Shown: positions 1 through 10,927 of the stretch, one piece after another
Numbering within the stretch: the stretch's first letter is position 1
Layout: each line of letters opens with the position of its first letter
Assembly (NCBI GenBank): GCA_033002965.1
Contig: JAURVB010001726.1
Location: 62,001-126,000, forward strand
Direction of reading: 5' to 3'
Length of the DNA: 64,000 bases
Origin: Piper betle
Taxonomy: Eukaryota > Streptophyta > Magnoliopsida > Piperales > Piperaceae
The notes under the pieces: model-generated
What the model was told of the DNA's origin: nothing
Databases searched by the model: none
What the model saw: the letters and a program-made list of their open reading frames with translations, nothing else
Made by a program: the position numbers and the translations under genes

Positions 1-538
1 CACAATTTACATTCTTTAAGAGGTTGGTTCGCTTGGTCTTCATATGGAACATTTTCTTACAAAACAAAACAACACAAAAGCTCCTCCAACCACTCATGTT
101 TCTTCTTCACTCCGTGTACCTGCATAAGTAACATAGTTTAACATACCTAAGAGTTATTTATCTTTCAGTTTCAGGACTTAGGGGGGCTTGAAGAATTCCT
201 ACACAAATGGTTAGATTGACGTGCCCCAGAGTATACTACTTGAAAATAGCTCAGACACACATTAGTGATAATAATAATCACACACATGGCAACTTGACAT
301 ATTAAAAGGCCTGAAGGCTTTTGTATATGAATTTAAAGTGGCTCACTAGCCCATAATACTATTATTATTATACCACCTACTGGCTTCACATGGATATTCA
401 TATTAGCTCATTAGCCCCATATAGTATTTACATCAATGTCCACCGTCCTCACATGAACATGAAAAACCACAAACAATATCAGTAGACAAGTCAGCCATCC
501 CCATGAGTCATTCTTGTTCTTTGTGTCTCCTCGACCAA

Positions 539-596
539 ACCTGCAACACCACAGTAAATGAAAAACATACGTTAGTATTCAAAGATTACTGGTTTG
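539..596 (-). other. Conserved LTR block, copy 1 (minus)
   Basis: On the minus strand this reads AACCAGTAAT, then about 25 variable bases, a T-rich run and GCAGGTTTGG. It aligns with blocks at 7005, 9876, 13312, 35314, 42306 and 56821. This copy is the most diverged. Confidence 0.45.
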
Positions 597-2229
597 TAAA
601 TAACTACAAAAAATAATTTTAGACTAGAAAATGATGACTCATCATCCACGCGAAACTTCAACATGAATTCAAAAAATCTCAACCCATATCATCATACTGA
701 AGTATGGTCAATAGAGCCCAATTGTAATCACTAAGATATCAACGAACACTAACTAGAATACTCAATGGAAACATGTTGATACTATGCATGAGTCAAAATC
801 TAGTCCACTACAATATGCCCATGACCGATAGGACCTAATTTGATCATCACTAAAACACATGGTTCGGATAAATACAACGGAGAGCATGCTCACGTTGAAT
901 ACACATTGCTAGCACATACTATATCTGAATATCATAATCATAATCATAATATACTGACCGCTAAACAAAGCACCAAACGTGGGTACCGAGCAGGCCTTCG
1001 GAGGGCACACATGCATAGAAAATGCAAAAATCATACAATAGGTAAAAAACCTGGAAAATGCTGATAATTAGCGCCAGAGTGTCTTTTGAGTTGGATGTCA
1101 TGTTTTGAAAACTCATCAAAGGATCTCAACCTTGAAGTTTTATTAATCTAAAAAATTGGTGAAATTACCTGACAGTAATGAGATCTAATAAAATGCCACT
1201 AACTACATCATATTATATAAAACAAATATGCAATAGAGCTAAGAAGCAAATCAAGTTGAGAAGAGCCCTAATGGACAACAATGGGCAAACTCCACGTCCT
1301 ATCTTGGAGAGCTCAACTCCGCACAACCTAGAAAATGTAGACCACTACTCAAAACCTATATTATGCCTGTATAAAATGACATGTAGATGATTCTAGACAC
1401 GGCAAATGACATGACATGTAAGGAAAATATGAAAATAAAAATAAACATCACATCACACGTCATTCACATGCTTTGCATATTCTCATTGTTGAATAATATT
1501 TTGTAAAACAAATATAGATATTGAAATGGAGATTTTGGTGCAGCATAAAACTATTTTCGGGATTCAACCTGCGCACTTAAATCAAGCTAGAGATGATGAA
1601 ATGCTTGAAAAGTTCAAGGCAATTTATCTGAGATACCTGACACGCTAATCGAGAAGATGTCAAGAAAGTTATAAAAGGTAACTTTAATATTTTAGGCTAA
1701 TTATTTAAACTTACCCTAGAAGGTAATATTTGCATAATGACTTTAAATCAAAAGAAGTTGAAAGATCTCGAGTCAAACCCAACATATGTCCTTGAATAAA
1801 ATATTATCACCATTAAATAAATCTTATATCATTTACTTAAGTATGATAATCAAGTTAAGATTTTCACATCATGATTATTTCATAATGAAATTCGAGTTAA
1901 AATATTGTTATTTTAACTTTTTAGTTAATTAGTCAATTGGCAAGCAAATGAGATCGCCCAGATGCAATTAAAGAACTATAAGTTTTAATCTTTATATAGT
2001 TTGACTATTGCTAAGTAGTTTAGTCAATAGATTTTACCAATTTAGATTGACGCAAATATTTTATTATATTTTTAGAACAAAATATCTCAAGTTTAAAATA
2101 AAATCACATTTTTAATACAAAAACAATAAGAAATCTAATCGATCTACTATACATGATGAGGATCTACTTATATAAAATACCTTAATAGGGAGATCTAAAT
2201 GCAAACAACCCATGATCGGACCTAAAAAC

Positions 2230-2760
2230 GAAGAGAAAAGAGATGGAGAAGAGTGGTGTACCTCAGCGAAGAGGGGAAAGAGGAGGAAGAAGAGAGGAGG
2301 AGAAGAGCGAACATAGCAGCCAAGAGCCACAACGACCATCAAGGGGGAAGGAAAAGGGAGTAGAAGACGGGAGAGGGAGAGGAAGGGAGGAAGTAGAAGA
2401 GAATGGGGAGAAGGGAGGTAGGGGTGGAAGGAGGAGAAGGAGAAGGAGAAGGGGTGAGAAGGTGGGCGGCAGCCAGGAGTAGAAAGGGGGTGGAGGAGAA
2501 TTGGCCAAGAGGGGGAAAAATAAACAAATAAAAAATGAAAAGGGGGAAGGAGAAAAAGGAAAGAAAGAAAAGGAGGAGGGAGGAAAAGGGAAAGAAAAAA
2601 ACAAAAGGGAGGAAAGGAAAAGAAAAAAGGGAAGGAAGGGAGGAAGGAGAAAGCGAAAGAAAGAGAGGAGAGGGAAAGAAAGAGAAGGAGAGAGAAAGAG
2701 AGAAAGAGAGAGCAGAGAAAGAGGAGGGGAGGGGAAAAAGAAAAGCTTGGAGTTACCACC
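2230..2760. repeat. Purine-rich low-complexity tract
   Basis: About 530 bases are almost all A and G on the plus strand, built of GGAGA, GAAGG, AAAGG and AGAGA words without a fixed period. Long open frames on both strands here (Lys/Arg/Glu-rich on plus, Ser/Phe/Leu/Pro-rich on minus) follow from composition and are not credible genes. The tract lies inside the partial minus-strand LTR. Confidence 0.85.
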
Positions 2761-2890
2761 CTAATGCATGAAATGACTTTAGCGTAACAGGACATAAAAA
2801 GTGTGATGCTCACAAAACACGTGCAAACAAAGCCCAATGCTACACCACACAACCAAATTATCGACAAACCATTGGCTTGGCAATTGGGAC

Positions 2891-3480
2891 TGATAGGAAA
2901 ACGTATCTACGGACCCGCCAAATGCCCAATCCTACAACAACACCCAAGGATCCTCACAGATTGAACCAGATTGACTGGGTACTAATTGAATTGAGTAAAA
3001 AATTTCACCTGAAATATCAACACAAAGAAGGAACACTAGAAATTGCAAAGGAAAAAGAGTCACAACATACCATAAACTATTGGCAACACAAACTGTCATA
3101 GTAAAGCAAATTGATTTGTTTGGCTGACAACTAGCTTCACACTACCATTGCCAATACAACAAGGCATACATGCTCACCACATGCGCTGCAAGAGTATGTA
3201 TTGACACTCACCTTCAATAGAAGCGAACAAATATAATCTAACATGTGTTCATGGTACATGGTCATTTAAGAGGAACAACCACCAGTGCCTCATGCTACAA
3301 GCTGGTTTGGAGGTCAAGCTGACCTCATCATAATCGATTGTGTTTAGGAACATTCTACTGGACATTGGTATCATGACTGGCCTTGAAAATTGAAATATGG
3401 CAGGGTATACTATGTAAAAGTGCTAAGAGGACCTAAGAGGGTGTCTATCCCAAAGAGGCTACGTAGGAGGCACATGTACT
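2891..3480 (-). mobile_element. Non-coding interior tail of family G element, minus strand
   Basis: Reverse-complemented, 3180-3430 aligns with 53190-53400 of the element at 51136-57796. Shared landmarks in order are AGGACC..CTTAGCAC, a GGCCAGTCATGA box, and a GAGGTCAGCTTGACC box. In both places the segment lies upstream of an LTR start, so it is the interior next to the 3' LTR. No gag or pol residues are recognisable. Confidence 0.55.
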
Positions 3481-3899
3481 AATGCTTGCATTTATGGCAA
3501 TAGATAGTGAGATGTGTATACTAGCGCTGTGTGGTATAGAACAAAGGAAGTCAAGGACTGTACACTCCAAAGTGCCAAAATTATTTTCTATGGTGGATTT
3601 GATCATCCTTAAAATAACAATAATGACATCCCGAAGGATGGATCCTACAGCTCTAGTGCATCAGTAAATAGTAGACAAACATTTTTTGATTGACTACTAG
3701 TAATGCACATTCTAGAGGATGTGGAATACACGTCTCGAAGAACCATCATTGCACCTCTGGCAGCATGAGCTTCTGATAAGGTTTGATATGTGTCTTATCC
3801 CTTCATCTGTGATATGTAATCAGGCATCTTGCATTAATTTTTCGTACTCTATCTTGACTCACATAGCTACTAGGATTGTTGTAGACTCACAAGTAGGGT
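3481..3899 (+). mobile_element. Non-coding interior tail of family G element, plus strand
   Basis: This segment runs into an LTR start at 3900. The last bases, AAGTAGGG, look like a worn polypurine tract comparable with the tracts before 53798 and (minus strand) at 16189. It lies back to back with the minus-strand tail at 2891-3480, so the two interiors diverge from about 3480. Small open frames here are not recognisable proteins. Confidence 0.4.
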
Positions 3900-4231
3900 T
3901 GTATATGCAAAACCTAGGCCTTTTTGCCCGGCAATTTTTTGTGGCGGTTGAGTTTTGATCTAGACGAGTAGTTGTCTGGCCTTGTTTGTCATGATCTTGG
4001 GTGTTGTATTGCATGTTTGACCCAGGGCCCAAGCCTCATCCGCTGTTTGGCCAACCCAATTGGACGCTATGTCACCGGGACTTTTATTTTAGGTTCTCTT
4101 TCATGTTGAGCCTAATTAGATCTAGAATCGAGTCCCTCACAAATTTAGATTATTTGCCACATGTTTGGAACACTTACATTCAATCCTAGCCCTTGTGGGA
4201 CCCACAACATAGTTCCCGATGATGTCCCGAC
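3900..4231 (+). mobile_element. Start of family G LTR, left part, split by hAT
   Basis: Begins TGTATATGCAAAACC after a worn polypurine tract. Positions 3990-4130 align with the reverse complement of about 15950-16120 (a GTTTGG..CCAA..TGGACGCTATGT-like box and a GTTGAGCCTAATTAG-like box), placing it in the first few hundred bases of the LTR. It ends in GTCCCGAC, the 8-base target duplication of the hAT insertion, and resumes at 10928. Confidence 0.6.
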
Positions 4232-6399
4232 CTGGGTTGCATGAATCGCCGATTCCGAATCAGAAATCGGCCGATTCAACTCGGATCAGGAGGAAAAAAA
4301 CCGATTCAAAAAACCCATTGAATCGGTTTTCATCCGAATCGGTCCGTGAATCAGCTGATTCGAGCCGATTCCGACCGATTCGAGCCGATTCGGACGCGGC
4401 CCAGAGATCGGCGCGATGTGCAGGGTGGCGGCGGCGGAGGGACAAGGCGGGGCTGGCGGGGGCGGCGGGGAGGGATCAAGGCGAGGCTTGGCGGGCGGAG
4501 CAGGGCAGGGCGGGGCAGGGCGGGGGGGAGGGGGGCAAGGCGCAGCGGGCGTAGGGCTAGGTTGGAGGGGCTGCCGGGGGAGGCAGGGCTCGGCAGGGCG
4601 CGGCGGGCGCAAGGCGAGGTGCGGCTGGCGAGGGCGGGGTAGGGCGGGTCTGGGGGAGAGGTGTAAAACCAGTGACTCGAGTCAGGGTTTTACGTTACCG
4701 AACCAGTCGGTTCGACCGTTGGTTCGAGTCGAGTCAGTTTCATGAACCGCGTGCTGAGTCGAGGCCAGCCGTGAGTTATGAGCGATGAGAGTCAGGTGTA
4801 CCTGAATATATGATGATAACGTCGAGAAGATGGTGAGATATGAGTTATCAGAATATATGAAAGTATGCAGTATTTTTTTTCTTTTTATATGTTTGATCGT
4901 AGAAATAGTTTTAGGCCGAATAACGCGTTAGGACGCGTTGGATTATATTCGGGTGGGTTATTAGTTATAGAGCATGCCATTTGGATGTTGTTGTGTTTGT
5001 TTTATTTTATGGAATTTTTCCATATTTTTCTAGATTTTTTTAGAATTTATTACGAACTAGTTATTATTTTGACTCGAGTAGGAATCGAGTCAATACTTAT
5101 TTACGAAACTGCCACTAGAGCATTTCTTCTCCCTCCCGACCCTTCTTCACCCAAACCCTCGCCGTTGTGTGCTGCCGCCGCCGACGCCGCACTGCCGCCG
5201 ATCGACGCCGCTCCGCCTTGCCGTGCCGTCGCCGTGCCGCCCCGACCGACCCCGGCCACCGATCGCCTGCCGGCGCGCCGCCGCGATGCCGCGAAGCCGC
5301 CTCGGCCGTCGCCACTCCGAGCCTGATTCCGCCGTCGTCCGGGCCGCGCCGCCGCCGCTGTGACCCCGACGACCACCCCTCGCCGTCGCCGACGTTTCCC
5401 CCATCATCCCGACCGCCGTCGAGGCCGGCCGTAGCCCCGATCGGAGCACGCCGCCACCGCCGCCCATTTTCGACGCCGCCGTCGACGGCCATCGCCGCCT
5501 CGGCTGCTTTGTTTGACACCACCATCGGACCAAGCTCGTCGAGCTGGTGCCGATAGACCCCCTGATTGCCCCGTCCCGAATCATCGCCGGAAAACCGTCG
5601 GAATCCGCCGGAAAACCGCCGACACTCGCCGGAAAACCGCCGGAACCGCCGGAAAATTGGATTCGTGGGAAATTCGCCGGATCATCCGCCGAACGCACCC
5701 GGTCCAATCTGATCGGACTTCGGACGCCGCTAGGTGCCGAATTCGAGTTTCGAGCCACGAAACGGAAACCTTAGCCGTCGCCAATTTTCGACGACGCGAG
5801 GTATAATTTATTTTAACTTAATTATTTGAAAGTATTGATTATTAGAATTGCATGCTAGGATTGGTGAATTGTGTGTTATAATAATATATATAAATGTAGA
5901 TTTGATTAAGGATAAAATATGAAATTTGTTTGATTGAGTGGTGTTAAAAATGGAGGCTAAGAAACTAATTAGGGTAACTAGGTAATGATCATGATCTAAT
6001 GCAAACTAGCCTAAGTAGACTTGCTAGAATTGATATAGGTTGATGTGTGTTGATTGATGAGTGATTGTGTTGATTGTGTGTGCATGCTATAGGATGTGTG
6101 ATTCATCATGCGGGCGTTAGTTTTTAGCTTGATTGTGTAGGTACGGTGTAGGAGCTCGCCGCCTAGGCGCGTGGACCCGTTTGGAGCTTCTACCAAGTCC
6201 GTTTAGGACTCGTTCTCTATTTTTACGCTACTCTATTGTGTATTTGATTTATCATGTGCGGGACGAGTTAAGTGGTGTTTTATCGGATCCCACTTAACTC
6301 GGGCCATTTAGCCAACGATTTGCCGGATTAATAACCCTCGAGGATGAGATCCCTCGAGTTTGTTTTCGAACTTCAGATCCAGCTCACGATGCCTTCGGG

Positions 6400-6415
6400 C
6401 CTATTGTATAAATCC
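6400..6415 (+). promoter_or_regulatory. TATA-like LTR promoter element in solo LTR A
   Basis: GGCCTATTGTATAAATCC. The same context with a better TATA (CCTATTATATAAAT) occurs in LTR B (minus, 7589-7603), at 34778, at 56429, and on the minus strand at 13735. Conservation across diverged LTRs supports a role as the transcription start region. The downstream pieces have been separated by the LTR B insertion. Confidence 0.5.
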
Positions 6416-7004
6416 CAACCCAGACCTATATACATGTATTGTAACACCCCAAATCCGGTTCATACTCGTGAACCGAACCGACATGTTACAGGCCCCGGTT
6501 AGGTCGGCTAACCCGAACCTAACTCGTGCGGATCCAATCTCGGCGTCTTAAGATGAAGATACAACTCGCAATCATGGATGAATACACAAACCTAACATGG
6601 TACTACATGAATGACATGCAAGTCAGAGTACACACCAAACCATCCCGATAAAAATTAATAAAAGTTTTGAAATATGACGGACAGAATTTCCCCTAAAAAT
6701 GCAATTAGGGGCCACCCTGTCAAATATACATATAAAAATATATATAACCAAGTATCAAACAATTTCATTCACACAGAATCTAATCTACTATACACTCATT
6801 CTGAAGCTTGGGTTTCAACCCATCACACTTTTGCTGCGCTACTCTGATCATTTCATTTCATCTCATTGTCATGCCTCAAACATTTACTCATAGCATGTTT
6901 ATAAAATAACATCATAAACAAAACATTAAACATTCAATCACCCGATGTGTGTGTGCAGAAGACCTTATTGCTCCTCCGTCCCGGCCGGCACATCCATCTC
7001 GTAC

Positions 7005-7060
7005 TTATCACCTACATATATATAAGAAAAACGTCAGTAACAAGTGTTACTGGTCCGAAA
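7005..7060 (-). other. Conserved LTR block, copy in LTR B
   Basis: On the minus strand: GGACCAGTAACACTTG, ACTGACGTTTTTC, then TATATATATGTAGGTGA. It keeps all elements of the block shared by the long LTRs in this window. Confidence 0.65.
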
Positions 7061-7588
7061 AGAAAATATCTATAACAAACTGGCTATGAGAGCAAACTCT
7101 CATATGAACGAAAACAACATATACTCCACGTGAACACTCTGAAGGGCACTACTGAGGAGCCACTGGGCTGCAGACCCGGTAGCATCCCGAACTTACTGAT
7201 CTGCTGCTGGTACTGTGCTACTCTCAGCACTTCTTTTTCAGTACTTCTCGTGAAACTTTATCCTAAGCCCTCTCCTTACCTCCATATTTCTCCTGGCCTT
7301 GAGCACGAAGGCCGAGTACTCTCAGGCAGTCGCCTTTAGTACCCTTTGAACCACAAGTCCGGACATGCGCTGTACTAAATAGTACCCGTAAACCTCCACG
7401 TTCTCCGGGTGTGAGGAACTCAAACGCGGAGTTGTCAGGATCCCTCGGGAATGGAACAGTCCGCTGGCACTAATCCAGAGCCCGCTTTGACTGTCACGGC
7501 ATCCTCTGCATGGTACGTGCAGTCGATTTCTCCATCTCTCGTCTCACTGAAAACGCGAAAACTACATATATATATAGGCCTGGGTAGG

Positions 7589-7603
7589 GATTTATATAAT
7601 AGG
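7589..7603 (-). promoter_or_regulatory. TATA-like LTR promoter element in solo LTR B
   Basis: On the minus strand CCTATTATATAAATCCC, in the same LTR context as the site at 6400 but with a better TATA core. Confidence 0.55.
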
Positions 7604-9875
7604 CCCGAAGGCAACTTGTGGTGGATCTTGTTTTCGAAATCATCCTCGAGGGATCTCATCCTCGAGGGGTTATTAATCCGGAAAATATTCGGTTAAATGG
7701 CCCGAGTTAAGTGGGATCCGATAAAACGCCACTTAACCCGTCCTGCAAATAATAAAATAAACATACAATAGAAGAGCGTAAAACAGAGACGAGTCCTAAA
7801 CGGACCTGGTAGAAGCTCCAAGCGTGTCATCGCGCCTAGGCGGCGAGCTCCTACTCCGTACCTACACATCAAAACTAAATACTAACGCCCGCTAACTAAA
7901 TGATGCATCAAATCCGACATGACCATCACACCACAATACAAACATCAACCATAACAATCAACAATTATAAATGTAAAAATAATTCCAACTTATCCTATTA
8001 ACACCTATTTTATTATATTTCCTAAGTTACGTTGTACTCGATTATCATACTCAAATTTACTTTACTTCATTAGCTCATTTAACCTTCATTCCCTGTTAAT
8101 CACATCATGCACATGTTTACTTCATTCATAATCTTAACATTCATCATAATAATTAATCAACCCTAGCATGCTATGCTAACAATTATCATCAATTTTAAAT
8201 AAATCAATCGGAGGTAATTATACCTCACGTTGTCGACAATCGGCGACGGTTAGGGTTCCGTCGCGTGTCTCGGAACTCAAATTTGGCGCTCATCGGCGTC
8301 CGAAGCTCGATCGGGCTCGACTGGGTGAGCCCCGCGGAAGATCCGGTGAATTCCAGTAAATTCCGAATCGTTTTCCGGCGGTTTTTCGGCAGCTGCCGGT
8401 GGTTTTCCGGCGACAATCGCCGGCGGCGTCTACTGGTCGGAAAGTGGTCGTGTTGGGTACCCTCGGAACCGGCTCGGCGAGCCCGACTCATCTACGAGGT
8501 CGACGCGGCCAACGGAGGTGATGGCTCGCCGGAAAATGGCATAAGATGGAGCGGCGGCGATGGGTCGCTAGATCCGGCCGGCTAGGCGGCGATGGCCTCC
8601 GCTCCGGTCGGGAAAGGCAGCTGAGGGGTCGAGGACGTCGAGCCGACCACCTGATCGTGGTGGCGATGGTCGGCGCGCATCGGCGGCAGCGCGATCGGCG
8701 ACGCAAGCGCTGCGTCACCGCGGTGATTCCTCGCGTCGCGGCGGCCAGCTTGTGGCCGGGCCTGGTCGGGGCGGCAGGGCGACGCCGTGGCCGGGCTGGG
8801 CGGCGTCAATCGACGGCCAGGCGGCATCGGCCGTGGCGGCGATGGCCCGCGAACAGGGGCGGCGCGGCGGCTAGGGTTTGGGCGTGGGGAGAAAAGGTCG
8901 GGGTGGAGAAGAAATGGTCGGGTGGCAAACTTGTAATTAAGACTTGACTCGTCTCCGGCTCGAGTCAAATATAATAACTAAGTCATATTAAATCCTAAAA
9001 AAATTCATAAAAATCGGGAAAAATCCTGTAAAATCAAACAACACCAAAAAATCATAATGATATGCTCTAGAACTATCAACCCACCTAAAATGCCCGTAAC
9101 GCGTCCTAACGCGGTAAACGGCCTAAAACTAATTCTACGATCCATTATATATCATAATAAATAAAAATAACTGCATACTCTCTTATATTCTGATAACTCA
9201 TTCTATTCTGCTGTGTTCATGACGTTATCATCATATACTTGGGTACGCATGACCCTCATAGCTCATACACGCGACTGGCGTCGGCTCAATACACGTGTTC
9301 TGAAACAGACTCGACTCAAAAATAACGGTCGAACCGACCGGTTCTGAATATAAAACCCTGACTCGAATCGTGGGTTTTACATGTATAGTTTTCGCGTTTT
9401 TGTGAGAGATTGAATGAGGGAAATCCAACTACCGTGCTACGCTAGCGGGCAAGTGTGAGTCGATAGTGGGCTCTAGAATGGTGTACGAGCCGTTTCATTC
9501 CCGAGGGATCTTGACAACTCCACCTTTGAGTTCCTCAAACCCGGAGAAGTGTGGAGGTTCACGGGTACTGCATTGCAGCGCATGTCTAGACTTGTGGTTT
9601 CAAAGGGTACTAAAGGCGACTGCCTGAGAGTGCTCGGCCTTCGTGCTCAAGGCCAGGGGTAATATGGAAGGTGCAGAGGGCGAAAAGGAATGAGATTTGA
9701 TGCGAGAAGCAATAGAGAAATGGCCAAGGTATGAGAATGAGAAAGAAAGGGACGCTGTCGACCTGAGGGCGACGACTCCCATACGTGCCCTGATGAGAGT
9801 TCTTGAAGAAGTATATGGTTTTCATTCAACAGGAGAGTTTGCTCTCCTGTGCCAGATTGATATTAGTTATTTTTT

Positions 9876-9930
9876 GGGCCGGTAAGACTCATTACTGACG
9901 GTTTTTCTATATATATGTAGGTGAGAAATG
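9876..9930 (+). other. Conserved LTR block, copy in LTR A
   Basis: GGGCCGGTAAGACTC, ACTGACGGTTTTTC, then TATATATATGTAGGTGAG. It sits about 500 bases past the LTR B insertion site. The GGTAAG and ATGTAGGTGA edges look like splice donor and acceptor borders, but only about 40 bases lie between them. Confidence 0.65.
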
Positions 9931-10927
9931 CGAGGGATGAAAGCTGTCGGGACTGCGGAGGAGCAGCACAGAACTGCGCACACATGTACCTGCTGCGTGA
10001 ATGTACAATGATGATGTGGTAATGCTATGTGAATGATAAATTTGATGTGTTTGTTTGGATGAATTGCTTGTTATGAAATGAACGGATAGATATGAATGAG
10101 TAGGGAGCCTTGAGTTCAGCCTCGGCTTAGATGAAAACAAATGAGATAATAATGGAATGTCACGGTAGATTGTTATGTTTTGTCGTATTTTGATAAAATA
10201 TTTATATACCTTTGTTGTGGACAGGTTGGCCCTTATTGCACTTTTAGGGGAAACTCTGTCCGTTTTTATGTAGTAGTATATATTTTCTTTTGGTTTCTCA
10301 TTTATTGTTTTGTTTTGTCTTTGCTTGCATGTCATGGCATGCATGTAGGACTCCGTTAGAACCCAATTATTCCCATCCATCCATTTCATGTTTGCATCTC
10401 CATCTTGAGACACTGAGGGTAGATCCGGGTCGGCTTAACCGAATCTAGTAGATTAGCGAACGGTTTGGTTGCCGGTGACATTTCCGGGTCGGTTCACGGG
10501 TGAGCCGAAACAGGGTGTTACAAGGGGGGCGCGGCAGCGGCGGCGGCGACGACGGGGAAGGAAGGCGGATGCGGGAGAGAAAGGGCGAGGGAAAGAAATA
10601 ACACTCAGTGGCATTCTCGTAATTAAAACTTGACTCGTATCCGACTCGAGTCAAAAATAATAACTAACTCTAAATAATTCAAAAAAAAATCTTAAAAAAT
10701 ATCATAAAATATAATACACACAATAATATCAAAATGACATCAATATCTAATTTTTATATATTTATATTATGAGTTGTTAAATTATTATATATGACCGATT
10801 TAGACCTATTCAGAGTGATTCAACTGAACCGATTCCTATCCGATTTAGACCGATTCCAATTCCGAATCTGACTCCTTCAAAAACCGATTCCGATTCCGAT
10901 TCCTATTTATACAACCATGGTCCCGAC

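Larger units (their letters stand above)
1..2890 (-). mobile_element. Partial long LTR, family G (gypsy-like), minus strand
   Basis: This is most of a long terminal repeat read on the minus strand; its far end lies outside the window. Positions 75-210 match 12925-13060 of the minus-strand LTR at 11261-16188 in order and orientation: a GCTCCTCC block, then a stretch ending in GGACTT..GGGGCTT. Positions 539-596 carry the short LTR block shared by the other long LTRs here. Near 2840-2890 the reverse complement resembles the LTR start at 53798 (GCCCAATGG-like, then TAATTTAGG-like). The boundary near 2890 is approximate because no clean TG terminus is visible. A purine-rich tract lies at 2230-2760. 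No open frame looks like a real protein. Confidence 0.5.
6440..9381 (-). mobile_element. Solo LTR 'B', same family as A, inverted inside A
   Basis: On the plus strand it reads TGTAACACCCC to GGGTTTTACA, so the LTR itself is on the minus strand. A perfect 5-base duplication TGTAT flanks it (6435-6439 and 9382-9386). It is 2942 bases and aligns with LTR A over essentially its whole length: reversed 7563-9381 with 4662-6439, and reversed 6440-7562 with 9382-10522. It carries a TATA-like site at 7589-7603 and the conserved block at 7005-7060. Open frames in the GC-rich part (8225-8970) mirror those in A and look like composition effects. Confidence 0.9.
4662..10522 (+). mobile_element. Solo LTR 'A' of a 2.9-kb LTR family, interrupted by inverted solo LTR 'B'
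   Basis: Starts TGTAAAACC and ends GGTGTTACA, the TG..CA termini of an LTR. Flanks are AGAGG (4657-4661) and AGGGG (10523-10527), a 5-base target duplication with one mismatch. Without the inserted LTR B and one copy of its duplication it is about 2914 bases, close to B's 2942. Layout: a GC-rich section at 5130-5790, a conserved stretch ending in CTCGAGGATGAGATCC, a TATA-like CCTATTGTATAAATCC at 6400, then the resumed downstream part from 9382 with the conserved block at 9876-9930. There is no interior, so recombination between two LTRs probably removed it. Type is probably gypsy, from the LTR size and ends shared with the element at 51136. Confidence 0.82.
4232..10919 (+). mobile_element. 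hAT-type DNA transposon, non-autonomous, carrying nested solo LTRs
   Basis: The element is bounded by an exact 8-base target duplication, GTCCCGAC, at 4224-4231 and 10920-10927. The left end reads CTGGGTTGCATGAATCG; the right end reverse-complemented reads CATGGTTGTATAAATAGG, an imperfect terminal inverted repeat starting with C. An 8-base duplication with short inverted ends is the hAT signature. Removing the LTR nest at 4662-10522 leaves about 830 bases of hAT DNA, with a GC-rich middle and no transposase. Both ends are packed with CCGATTC or GAATCGG words (4248-4395 and 10795-10905), resembling the subterminal transposase-binding repeats known in hAT elements. A shorter relative with the same ends lies at 30110-31296. 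Strand is arbitrary. Confidence 0.85.

Noticed and set aside
2112..2867. Long Ser/Phe/Leu/Pro-rich frame on the minus strand and Lys/Arg/Glu-rich frames on the plus strand
   Set aside because: They come from the purine-rich tract and have no domain; any frame stays open in such DNA.
4219..4745. Gly/Arg-rich frames of about 100 codons
   Set aside because: They cross the hAT end and the LTR A border, so they cannot be one conserved gene.
5101..5806. Overlapping Ala/Arg/Pro-rich frames on both strands in the GC-rich part of LTR A
   Set aside because: Frames are open in nearly all phases because stop codons are rare in GC-rich DNA, and the same region recurs in LTR B.
8225..8968. Similar GC-rich frames in LTR B
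   Set aside because: Mirror of those in LTR A; composition effect within a non-coding LTR.
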